Assembly: GCA_036897625.1 (NCBI GenBank)
Contig: JAYMTA010001188.1
Span: 1 to 21,312, forward strand
Direction: 5' to 3'
Length of the DNA: 21,312 nucleotides
Source of the DNA: Pelargonium cotyledonis
Taxonomy: Eukaryota; Streptophyta; Magnoliopsida; Geraniales; Geraniaceae
Shown here: positions 1 through 9,060 of the stretch, in pieces
Layout of the letters: the number at the start of each line of letters is the position of its first letter
How positions within the stretch are numbered: the stretch's first letter is position 1
Notes under the pieces: generated by a model
The model's input: the letters and a program-made list of their open reading frames with translations, nothing else
What the model was told of the DNA's origin: nothing
Database searches by the model: none
Position numbers and translations under genes: made by a program

Positions 1-354
1 TCAATTAATGCTGTGAGGACTTCCATTTCAATGCATTTATTTATAGCATCCACAAACCTTAAAGTGCCCTATTAATTGAATCACATATATAGTAGTTAAT
101 TAGCAACGTGCCTTGTTTAATACAGTAAATAAATCATGCACTTTACAACGCGTTTTCATAGAAAAGTTCAATAATAATGGTCACATATGTTATGCTGGTC
201 GAGTCAGCGGAAGACGACTTGAGTGGACTGTCTGCCACTGCCACACTTCTTTTTTAACTCTACAAATAAATGGGAAAGGAAGATAATTGCGTCGTCTTCT
301 AAGTTTCTTTTCCAATCGGTGAGACCAAAATCTTAAAAGTATTTGCTTCATATG
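1..354. other. AT-rich intergenic DNA, no gene seen
   Basis: No open reading frame with recognisable content, no RNA gene and no clear repeat was found. It ends where the inverted-repeat element begins. Confidence 0.5.
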
Positions 355-1220
355 TTAAATAAGACAAACATTTTTTAGTGCATGAACTTTGATCAAAAGA
401 ATTGAACAACTCAAATTCAATATCGATGTTAATTTTGTCCGTTAAATATAATTATGTAATAGTTTATTTGTCGTTTTTAAGATATCGAGCATGGCATGGA
501 CATTGATGACGTGTTATATTTATGAGCAAAATATTAAAATAATATTACAAGTCATATGTCAGTTAATTATTAAAAAAAAATTATCTCTTCACTCTCATCT
601 TCCTCCCCATGGTATCTTCTTCTTTTTGTATGCATTTTTTCTTCCAAAAATTACAACAAGTTATGATAAATGTATAATTTATATAGAAAGATTAGTTCAA
701 AAATTATGGAAATTGTCTCTAGTTGCTATACAAGCTACGCGGACGCAAAAGTTCGTTTTTAGTGTTCGGATTTTGGATAAAAAAAATTAACCCGGTCTCT
801 GAAAAAGTTTCGAATTTGATCATATTGATTAAAGTTTGTTTTTAGTGTAAATGAGCGTATTTATCCGATTCGATTCAAAATTGATCAAATTAAATGAGAT
901 TAGATCATATTTTATCCAAAAAAGTAATCTTCATTGACATGGGTAGAAAAAATAAAGATCAATATTCAATTGGAAAATGACGTTAAATTTATTTGTTTAT
1001 TTTTAAAAGTGACATGTTAACACAATTACAAGCGTTTTGTTTCACGTCGTAAAAAAAGTCACAATTTTTAACGGAAAAGGTGAACACCGTTAGTGAATTT
1101 GACTTAATTGTTCAAAATTGAAAGTTCGTACTCCTATTTGTACAAAGTTTGTCAAAAGTGACATATTTATACATTTGATCAAAGTTCATGCACCTAAAAG
1201 GTGTTTGTCTCTATATTAAA
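355..1220. mobile_element. Inverted-repeat-flanked element, MITE or foldback-like
   Basis: The segment at 355-397 reads, as its reverse complement, almost the same as 1174-1220. The best part of each arm, from GACAAACA through TGCATGAACTTTGATCAAA, agrees at about 33 of 36 positions with one single-base gap. The interior of about 775 bp is AT-rich and has no convincing gene; the 99-codon open frame at 491-790 shows no domain. Size and structure fit a non-autonomous DNA transposon. The outer ends (TTAAATA- and TTTAATATAGA-type) are less well matched, and I could not define a target-site duplication, so the superfamily is not assigned. Confidence 0.6.
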
Positions 1221-2170
1221 TTCTATCGCACTTTAATAATCAACATGTTGTTTCAAAATTTACCCTTGTATACATGTCACATCATCATGTTGTTTCATTT
1301 TTCATCAGCGTGATTACACGTCAACAAATGCTTATGTGACATCTGAAATTCGGATACATTCAATTTAATGGGTTTAATCAATAAAAAAATGTTCACAAGA
1401 GCTCAAACAAGACATATTGACATACTATATTTATAATTAATTTTATTTTTAAATTTTACACATATGAGCCATGTAAGCTATATAATTATTTATTTATTTT
1501 TGCTACAACAAATTCACTCCTGTATGTTTTCTAATACTCTTTGAAATTCCTGCAATTTCTCCTCCTCAATAACTTTTTACATAGTATGAAATACGGTGGA
1601 TTTTAGAAAAGTTTGGAATTTCAAGAAAGTAGACATGATATTTATATGGAAACTGGTAAATGTCTCTAATTTTATACAAAATTTAATGTATACAATGAGG
1701 AGCAGCTTACATGACAAATATATTTATTTTTTATATTTTGAAACATGAAAAATGCTAAACATCTTAAATTTTATACAAACATTTCTATACAAAATGATGT
1801 GGCAATCTACATGACAAACACATTTCTCGTATTTTTGTAGTTTAAAATTAACTTTAACGAATAAAAACCCGACACATATGATACCATTATTCTTCCAAAT
1901 TTTTGGCGTGGAGTGCCCGATTTATTGGACTTACTGCACATGTGGCGCGTTGTGATTCAGCCAAGTCACTAATATAATATTTGATGTGTCATATCTCATT
2001 AATTTATTGGCACATCATTTTATAAAACTAATTTTGTACCGAAGTTTGTACATATAGGCTGTTGATATATTTCATTGAGCACATTTTATGCTAAATGTCC
2101 CTTATTAGTTTTTATTTTATTTATCAAAAGTACTTATTAGTTAGTTAGTGGTGATTTTTGTCTTAAGAAA
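1221..2170. other. AT-rich intergenic DNA with a weak inverted repeat
   Basis: No gene is seen. A weak inverted similarity links about 1752-1825 with about 1990-2060; both contain a TACAAA...AAAATGATGTG(G/C)CAAT pattern when one is reverse-complemented. There is also a loose direct similarity between 1660-1720 and 1770-1830 (TTATACAAA... ACATGACAAA). It is probably a decayed MITE-like copy. Ends and target duplication are not resolved. Confidence 0.3.
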
Positions 2171-2840
2171 TAGGACTCTTGGGCAAAACCGATGAAGTCA
2201 TGTTAAATATATTTAGCCCATGAAGAGAAATATGGATATGAGCTAAATTGAGTGGGTTTGGCTTGTAATGAGCATTTGATTTATTAATACTAAAATAGCA
2301 ATATTTATTGATAATACATGAAAAATTATAAATTTACTTGGCAAACACTACATGACTTGTGTACCAAGACATCCACGTCAAATGGCCATACATGAGTCAA
2401 AGTATGAAGATATGGACAAGCAATCGCCCAATATACGTCAGCCTTACGTGAGACATGAGACATGGTGCAGGGCATGGATCTTGCATAGTACCTTACCCAT
2501 GTTTAGCTCACGGGACCAAACAAAAGTCCAATGTCATACGAGCGAAACTATATGTGACATGGAACGCGCCAATACATATGTGCCAAAGACCATGACATGA
2601 CTCCTACTATGCTAAGGTAGTGGGTAAAGATGTTCCACCGTCCATGGAAATGTCTAACTTGTATGCTCACTAGGCTGCCACATCGACTACCTACAGCACA
2701 CCACCCTAGGTTAAACGTCAAAGATCCATGAGTGAAGATGACATCACCATGACATCATCCTAATGATGTCATTATCATCCAAAAGGAATCAAGAATGACG
2801 TCATCACCACTCAATATGAGTATAAATACCCCCTTCTTAA
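2171..2840 (+). repeat. 5' part of an LTR-like repeat split by the CACTA-like insertion
   Basis: No supported coding region lies here; the 82-codon frame at 2352-2600 is a chance open frame in ATG-rich sequence with no domain. The right end carries a promoter-like cluster and a TATA box. The sequence appears to continue at 5245 on the far side of the inserted element, since TAA is present at both junctions (2838-2840 and 5245-5247). Promoter architecture followed by a T-rich leader resembles the U3-R part of a plant LTR retrotransposon, or a pararetrovirus-like promoter. No reverse transcriptase, integrase or primer-binding site was found, so this is inference. Confidence 0.35.
2736..2830 (+). 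promoter_or_regulatory. Promoter-like cluster: four TGACRTCA-type motifs and a TATA box
   Basis: TGACATCA occurs at 2739-2746 and 2750-2757, its reverse-orientation form TGATGTCA at 2764-2771, and the full palindrome TGACGTCA at 2796-2803. TATAAATA follows at 2821-2828. TGACG/TGACGTCA motifs are binding sites for plant TGA-type bZIP factors, and such clusters upstream of a TATA box occur in as-1-like promoters. The expected transcription start, about 25-30 bp past the TATA box, falls in or next to the transposon that begins at 2841. Whether it is active is unknown. Confidence 0.5.
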
Positions 2841-2861
2841 CACTACAAGAAAAACAATGAT

Positions 2862-3060
2862 CAGCTACGGATTTAGCTACCGAGTGCTGTCCGTAGCTGA
2901 TTAGCTACGGATTAGCTACGAAATACCCATCACAAATTGGCTACGGAAAAATTTGCTACGGACCCGTCACTAATTTAAGTTGAGAATGTTGCCGCCACAA
3001 AAATCACCGTCACAAATTAGAGACGGATAACCCGTCACAAACACCCGTAGCAACTGCGGT
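2862..3060. repeat. Left subterminal repeat cluster of the CACTA-like element
   Basis: Many copies, in both orientations, of a short word around GTAGCTGATTAGCTACGG, with variants such as GCTACGGA, CCGTAGC and CCGTCAC. In CACTA elements such arrays are the sites bound by the transposase. Confidence 0.75.
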
Positions 3061-3164
3061 GTAAAATAAAAAAAGCGTCGTTTTGACTATTGACAATTAG
3101 GGCACTATTTTAATCACTGTTCCTCTCTTCTCTCTTTTTAACTCTCACGTTTCTCTCTTCTCTC

Positions 3165-4655
3165 ACTGAGTGCCGTAGTTCACGACCTCCACACCGATCA
3201 TGCCTTCAAGCTCACCGCCGTAGTTCACGACCTCATCACGCCTAAGGTAGATTCTTACCTTTTGTTCTTCAATTACTTGTTCTACTTCGACTCTTTCTCT
3301 TCAAATCGCATCATAAAGCATATATTAAATTAATATGTCTGGTATTTTCTACTGTGTTGCTGGGTGTTTGTTGTTGCTGTATTCAAAATGTGTTGCTGGT
3401 GTATGTTGGTGTTTATTTATGTTTTTGTATTTGTAATTGTAATTGTGGTTTTTCTGTGAAAATATTGGTGAAAGGGGTTTCGTCTTTTAGGTGCGGTTTA
3501 TGAATTTGATTAGCTTATAAAGGAAATAGCCAGTTCGAGATATTTTATTGACTTGGGGCTTTTGATTCCTTGTATCTGAGATCTCCAATGAAGCTTCTGA
3601 TTGTTTCTGGAAGTTGGAAATCAAACAATATGAGGATTGAATTTATTAGGGTTGATTTTGATGTCTGGTTAGTTGATTTTGTGTCAGTTTTGGGTTTATT
3701 TTGCTGATAATGTTCTTCTGAGTTAGATTTCTGGATTTCCAAGTCTTCGATTGCTTATTCTCCGTTTGGCTCTCGGGTTGATTTTCTAGTATTCGATTGC
3801 TGATAATGATAATAGATTGCTGGATTTTCTAGTCTTCGAATGCTTATTCACGTGGTGACGCTGGTCATAACCTCCGCGCCGCTCAAGCAGCTCAAACTTC
3901 TCCGCCTCATCAGCTTCTAAGGTTCCTAATTTACCTTCTTGTTTTTTTTTTACTTTCTTATAATACTTCAGTTTGTATTCAATTATATATGCTGCAGATG
4001 TATTGAATGAGTTTACTGCAAAGAAGTGCGTGAAACTCGAAAAGTTACTCAATGAGAGAGGAATGCAGACTGCTATCACCATGAAGATGAAGACCAATGA
4101 CAACACCTCTGTTTCCATCAATCTGAGTCCCAAACCGGATCTGAAATTGAGACTCAAACCTCAACAAGCTAATTACATTAATACTACCAAGGTTAGTAGT
4201 TACTAAAAATATTATTTTTCTGTACAATGTAGTCGTCACTATAAAACTTTTGAAGATATTAAATTTAGTTTTAAATCATTTAGAATGTATTGTAATTAAG
4301 ATTGTTGGGTTGTTAATTACTACTATTAGGCATGTCTTCATTCTTTGTTCACTCTTTTGCAGCTCTGAAGGTCTATAAAGGCATTGATGTGGGAAGGACT
4401 TTTTCAGCTCTGAAGGACTATAAAGTGGATGGAGACAAGGATATGATCTAATGATCTGTCATTGTTTTAGGCGGGTTCTCTTGATCAGCTGTGAATCACA
4501 ATGCAGGAGCAAAAACAACAGTGTCCAACACTACTATGTCAATGACAGCATTGGGCGTGATCATAGTTACAACAGTGATTATTGTGACGAAAACGATGAG
4601 ATCAGAGAAACTTCCTCAAAGGCTGAGGCAGAGAAGTAGTAGAGTTATGATTTAA
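3165..4655 (+). pseudogene. Gene-like segments inside the CACTA-like element, possibly captured
   Basis: I do not recognise the source gene. Three segments look exon-like. About 3165-3246 reads VHDLHTDHAFKL... to TPK and stops at an AAG|GTAG donor-like site; it contains an 18-bp direct repeat (3172-3189, 3219-3236). The second, 3998-4191, follows TGCTGCAG, encodes about 64 residues from DVLNEFTAKKC to YINTTK, and ends at AAG|GTTAG. The third, 4506-4655, follows an AG, encodes 49 residues with the hydrophobic stretch TALGVIIVTTVIIV near its centre, then a basic tail and TAA. Between the second and third, 4364-4451 has another short frame (KVYKGIDVGRTFSALKDYKVDG), but joining it in phase to the second segment meets a TGA at once. 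The set therefore looks like a decayed or chimeric captured gene ending in a possible tail-anchor segment. Confidence 0.35.
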
Positions 4656-4948
4656 TGTAGTATTTTACTTCTCTTGTTGTTTTTAAATTGGAGAAGGTAT
4701 TTACTACCACTACCATTGTTCTATCCCTTGATTTCTGAATTTGGGGGCAATGTATACATGTTTCATATTTGAATTTGAATACACATATATATTAATAATA
4801 ATTCTGTTTTTTTTTTTCAATTATTGTTTTATTGTTTTATAATTATTGCTATTTAATATAAAACAATTGAAATTAATAGTATATAAAATTTAATGAAATA
4901 TTAATTTTTAATTAAAATAAAATTTTGTAATTAAATTATTTATTAAGT

Positions 4949-5226
4949 AGCTACGGGAATCAGATACGGAAACCTGTAGCTGATCAGTTACGGGCCGTCC
5001 GTAGCTAATTTTGTAGCTGATCTGCTACGGACTTGGTGTAGCTAAATTCCGTAGCTGATTAGCTATGGGGCTGGTCTGTAGCTGGTCCGTAATTGATCAG
5101 CTACGAATCCCGTAGCAAAAAATTGCTACGAGCCTAACAGCTAGGGACCGGTCCCCGTAGCTGTTCTGTAGCTATTTCAATCTGCTACGGATTTTGGTCA
5201 ATCAGCTGCGGAAAATTTCGTAGGGA
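4949..5226. repeat. Right subterminal repeat cluster of the CACTA-like element
   Basis: A second array of the same word family (GTAGCTGATCAGCTACGG and variants) as at the left end, many copies as near-perfect palindromes. It is longer and denser than the left array. Confidence 0.75.
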
Positions 5227-5244
5227 ATCACTGTTTTTCTTGTA

Positions 5245-5640
5245 TAATGGAGAAAAGGTTGGATCTTTTGACTCTCATCCTCTAAATTTATATTTTTTGT
5301 GTTCTAAATTTTTGAGTAGATTATTACTATCACTCCCGAGGTGAATTCTTGTGCACCAGCACTGGTCTTTACTTAACGCATATGTTCTTCCAACTTAAGT
5401 TCTCGATAAAGAGAACTGAGGTTCTAGATCTTGAAAGGTGTGTAAATCATTGAGAAAAACAATTTGTGGAATTTTGTTAGTCTTCTCAAGTGAATCAAAT
5501 TGGCTCCACCCTCAATAACAATTTGAAGACTAGTCGGTGTTTATCATTCGTCCTTCAACGTGTTCATCATCCTTAGAACATTTTTCACTAAGTGTTAGGA
5601 GTTTCAATCCAAGTCATCCTTACACATAGACAACAAGACA
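5245..5640 (+). other. 3' part of the LTR-like repeat split by the CACTA-like insertion
   Basis: The segment starts with the second TAA copy and is T-rich at first, then has CTCCCGAGGTGAATTC and TTGTGCACCAGCA at about 5333-5360. It resembles the R-U5 part of a plant LTR downstream of the 2821 TATA box, but no LTR terminus or primer-binding site could be fixed. No open frame of note. Confidence 0.3.
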
Positions 5641-5645
5641 ATTTT

Positions 5646-5735
5646 AGTGTGTTTACTTTGACCCGATGCGCATCACTTATAAATGAGATATGATATATAA
5701 TGCGCTTGTTTGACTCAGGTCAAAGTAAATACACT
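5646..5735. repeat. Imperfect foldback (inverted repeat)
   Basis: TAGTGTGTTTACTTTGACC at about 5653-5671 pairs with GGTCAAAGTAAATACACTA at about 5720-5738, 18 of 19 positions when one is reverse-complemented. Inside, GATGCGCATCA and ATGCGCTT extend the symmetry. The right arm is also part of the dispersed repeat seen near 20.1 kb. Confidence 0.6.
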
Positions 5736-6120
5736 AGAGTGTTAATGAGTTCCACATTCAAGGTTCTCACTCCAAGTCAAGATTCACCTCGTGTCTTGTT
5801 TCAAACCTGTAACCCACGCAAATACCACATATATACCAAATAACAAAATACTTGGAGTGTTTTTGGGACGTCGCCTCAAACATGAGAATGAGTTCTCGAT
5901 CGGAATACATGAAGCTCGTAGAGAGCATTTTAGAAAGAGAAAACTAGAGAGAGAAAGCCAATAGCTAAAATGCGAGACCCGGCCTCTTTATAACTAAAAG
6001 AGAGGTTTATATACCTCCCACCCAAAGGGTACAACGTGTCGTCACGCGATTAGTCGGTTGGTTGAGATAGGGTCCACTTGGAGACCACTTATGACTTGTG
6101 TCTCTTACCTCTCTGGCTTG
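5697..6120 (+). repeat. Dispersed repeat, copy A (copy B at 20.1 kb)
   Basis: This segment and about 20100-20520 share a series of collinear blocks: TGCGCTTGTTTGA.TCAGGTCAA, then GGGA.G.CGCCTCA, then GAATGAG.TCTCGA, then a GTTTTAGA.AGAGAAAA run, then a stretch reading CTCTTTATAACTA or CTCTTATAAG before a TATATA.AC word, and finally GGTTCCACTTGG or GGTCCACTTGG. Spacing between blocks differs somewhat. It is probably part of a retrotransposon or other repeat family with a promoter-like TATA segment. No protein domain is visible; the frame at 6078-6344 is not supported. Confidence 0.55.
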
Positions 6121-6309
6121 TTTCTCATACATTTCGGGCGTGCTCGAGGGCCACTTCACAACTCGCGCGTGCTTGGGTGCCTTTAACAGCCTTGATAAGT
6201 CTCTACCGCGTGGGGCAATATCCTAAGCCCTCGTTTGATGTTGGGAACCTCAAGCGACCCTTACAGGGGATAAGAATGGTTTTTGCAACCCTCATGCTTC
6301 TTCATGACA

Positions 6310-6905
6310 AGTCTGGACCTTCCTTGAGCCTTGGAACGACTTAGGGAGCCAAAACAGACAAAAAGCACTAAACATGGACGACAAAGCTTTGTTGGTCACG
6401 ACCGACAAGATCGTTATGACCTACAAAGGAGGAGAGGGCATTTTTGGTCGTGATGAACATGCTCGTCGCGACCTACAAGGTCAGCCTCCTTTTGTAGGTC
6501 ATTTTGAGCGCATTTTTGGAGCATCGTTTGTTTGGTTTGCTTCAAGGGGTTGATTCTATGTTGAGGTGGATGTATGATGATAAAGTTTTCTCATTTTTAT
6601 GCCTTTATTTGAGAAGTCCTTGCGAACGAGGCTTGTTTACTAGGGCAAAATGACCTTGTAAACGAGCCATGTGAATGATCCTTGTAAATGAGTCATGTAG
6701 TTGAGCCTTGCACACAAGCCTTGTATACAATGTGCAAAGAGATTTTGCAATGTCTCCTTCCTAAGCCTTGGAATGACTTATGGTAGCTGAAACAAACGAA
6801 GAACACCAAACGACGATGACAGAGTGTTGTTGGTCACAACCAACAAGCTCGTCATGACTTACAAGAGTATAGGGGTCTTGTAGGTTGCGACTCGTCTGGT
6901 GTGTG
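6310..6905 (+). repeat. Direct repeat pair, about 100 bp each, 440 bp apart
   Basis: About 6329-6430 (CCTTGGAACGACTTAGGGAG through TTGGTCACGACCGACAAG to GACCTACAA) recurs with substitutions at about 6766-6865 (CCTTGGAATGACTTATGGTAG through TTGGTCACAACCAACAAG to GACTTACAA). Between them at 6610-6740 the words CCTTG(C/T)..A.GAG(G/C)C are repeated several times. This is non-coding repetitive DNA. Confidence 0.55.
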
Positions 6906-6921
6906 TTTTTTTGCGATATTT

Positions 6922-7147
6922 TCTTGGTTCCCTCATTGACAAGACACGATGTGACTATGTTGGTTAGTCTTTATTGACAATGCATGAAACGACCTTGTTG
7001 ATGAGTATCGTTGATGAGGTGCGAGATGACTTGTTTGGTGAGCCATGTTGAGGAGGCATGATGCAACCTTATTTGTTAGCCTAGTTAATGAGGTGCGATG
7101 CGACATTGCTGGTAAGCCTCATTAATGAGGCACGAGATGACATTGTC
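6922..7147 (+). repeat. Degenerate tandem array, about 38-bp unit, six copies
   Basis: Successive units start near 6922, 6969, 7008, 7046, 7082 and 7119. Each has a core like CATTGATGAGGCACGATG, then YGACNTTGTTGGTNAGCC. The copies are diverged, with lengths of about 37-47 bp, so this is an old minisatellite. The frames that cross it are by-products of the repeat. Confidence 0.65.
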
Positions 7148-7389
7148 ATATGTTCGCTCCTTTGTTTCTCGGATGCGTTCTACATCCCCAACAGAGGTCA
7201 TGCATTTTCTCGTGACGAAACAACTCTTGGTTTTGGACGAGGTCGGGTGAAAAGGTCAGGAGTGAGTCTTTGACACCATGGTTTGAGGACAAGTCTGTAG
7301 AGCTACGATCCGGGCATGAGTCCATAGAGCCATAGATCAAGCAATGTTCAATGTTCAATGTTCAGTTTGTTGGCGACCTCGGATGTAGC

Positions 7390-7640
7390 CATTGGCGTTG
7401 GGCACACTCTATGGATTTGGGGCGTCACCGATCTCGGACGCGACCGTTGGTGTTGGGGGCGTGCAATAGATTTGGGCATTGCCAAGCAACAATAAGTGTT
7501 GCCAACGACTTTGGAGGCGAGCATTGACATTGGGTGCATGCAAAGACTTTGGGCACCACCCGTCGACATTGGGCATCACCGACGATTTAAGGGGAAACCA
7601 TTGGCGTTGGATGCATGCAATGGCTTTGGGCGCCGACATG
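7390..7640 (+). repeat. Degenerate tandem array, about 52- or 76-bp period
   Basis: A word of the form TTGGCGTTGGGYGCATGCAA followed by TGGATTTGGGC recurs near 7392, 7446, 7525 and 7601. Spacings are about 52, 76 and 76 bp. The segment is GC-richer than its surroundings, which is why overlapping frames stay open on both strands (7348-7770); none of these has a recognisable domain. Confidence 0.55.
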
Positions 7641-7739
7641 CGATGTTGGGTGTCGTTGACGGTCTTAGATGCGAATCTTTTGCCGGTTGAACGTATTGGG
7701 CACGTGACCCGAGTCGGGCTTCAAAGTCGAGAAACTTAG

Positions 7740-7771
7740 TGACATGTGGCGATCGGGGGCCACGTGTCATA
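7740..7771. repeat. Short palindrome ending the repeat-rich block
   Basis: TGACATGTGGC and GCCACGTGTCA, separated by about nine bases, form an inverted repeat with one mismatch. The right arm contains a CACGTG G-box core. It could be a transposon end, a hairpin or a chance site. Confidence 0.45.
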
Positions 7772-9060
7772 TTTTTATTTGCTTAAAAACTTATGATTTT
7801 TTTGGATAGCATCAATATCCATTTATTTTCATTGTGGGATATATTTCTTATTGTTACAAACTACAAGAAGCAAAAGCTCCAAAAACCCACATTTAGTTTG
7901 TAAATATAATATACATCAAATAATATCATCATATTGTTTATTCGATTTTCAGAATAGTAGAACTTGTTGAGGTTCACAGTTAGTAGATGTTGTGTTTTCA
8001 AGGGAGGAGGTGAAGGTGATTTTCGAAATTATCCCGAGAATTAAAGAGGTCAAGAACAATTAGGTTTGGAGCTTTGAAAAGAATGATATGTAATCAGTAC
8101 AGAATGCATATAGATCATTGGGGGTTGAAGGTTTACATGAGCGAATAAAAGTGACGTGGACCAAAAACTGAAAAATGCTAAAGCAATACATTTTTTTATT
8201 AGAGAGCTTGTAACAACTATACTCATTCACTAGTCAGATTGGAGGAGAAAATTGTGGAAGTTAGTGTGTACGTTGTGTTATGGATGTAGGGTAACAAAGG
8301 AATAATCTAAATATTTGTTAAAATAGAGTCATGGTTCTCTGGTGCGTGAATGGTGGGCAGAGCTCGTGGAGAAGAAGGGGCGGAAGCTTAGTGGCGAGCG
8401 ACGTTATTTAATTTGTTGATATTTATTGTAAGAGGCTGAACGATAGGGTGTGGAATGACAAGTATGAGACGTTGCGACAAATTAAGGAGTACAAACGAAG
8501 TAGGATATATGTCATCGTTGAGGGACGAAGTATTGGAGGCGCCCAACTGTTAGCTTTATTAAAAATAATTGTGACACAACATTAATGCTTGTGGAGTTGG
8601 AGAGCTAGTACTGGACTAAGGAGGGATGGTAGAGACGAGGAAGGTTGTTGTTTAAGAGGGGTCACTGGTAGCCGAGTAACGATGATGGACTCGAGGGAGC
8701 CTGAGTGTAGGGCAATTTGATAGGCGATGTAGTGGGAATTAATAGAGCGGGTTAGCGTTGCAGAAAAAATAGCAATAAAATCGGATGTCCCGAGGCATGA
8801 AGGCTGGTTTGCTACTGGAGGATTGTAAGGCGCATGCTAGTAAGTTTGATAGTATCGTCTTTTTTTTTGTTTACTTATCACATTTGCCCAATTCCATGTT
8901 CGAGGGTAGGTTATCTTATTCAGGATGTCCCGATTTAGCATTATTAACATTGCAAGTTCGGATTTGCTCGAAAGAAAATGACTTTTGCTCCTTTGTTTTT
9001 TTTTCCCCTTCCAAATAGTGTAATTGGATCCGTATCCGGATCAAGCAGAGCATAGCTCCT
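7772..9060. other. Intergenic DNA upstream of OEP80, no gene seen
   Basis: No intact gene or clear repeat. The stretch 8340-8720 is GC-richer and G-rich on the + strand, with stops in all frames, so it may be a very old coding or retroelement remnant. The 77-codon frame at 8785-9018 has no recognisable domain and lies where the OEP80 promoter would be. Confidence 0.4.

Larger units (their letters stand above)
2841..5244. mobile_element. CACTA (En/Spm)-like non-autonomous DNA transposon
   Basis: The left end begins CACTACAAGAAAAAC, the usual start of plant CACTA elements. The right end, GTTTTTCTTGTA at 5233-5244, is its inverted partner; reverse-complemented, the ends agree at 17 of 18 positions from TACAAG onward. 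TAA flanks both sides (2838-2840, 5245-5247), matching the 3-bp target duplication of this superfamily. Both ends carry dense, partly palindromic subterminal repeats around AGCTACGG, as CACTA transposases require. The right terminus lacks the final GTG expected opposite the left CAC, so it may be mutated or trimmed. No transposase-like reading frame was seen. The interior holds gene-like segments, described separately. Confidence 0.8.

Noticed and set aside
491..790. 99-codon open frame on +
   Set aside because: It lies inside the inverted-repeat element, is low-complexity and shows no domain; chance in AT-rich DNA.
2352..2600. 82-codon open frame on +
   Set aside because: No domain; the sequence is ATG/CATG-rich repeat-like DNA.
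2171..2840. Endogenous pararetrovirus
   Set aside because: The TGACG motifs and TATA box recall such promoters, but no polymerase, coat or movement-protein-like reading frame is present in the window; an LTR is at least as likely.
6078..6344. 88-codon open frame on +
   Set aside because: It crosses from dispersed-repeat copy A into the direct-repeat zone and has no recognisable protein content.
7088..7770. Several overlapping frames on both strands
   Set aside because: They arise from GC-richer tandem repeats with a unit length that keeps frames open; no domain in any.
8340..8720. Possible retroelement protein remnant (EGRSIGG-like word)
   Set aside because: Stops in every frame and the similarity was too weak to name a family.
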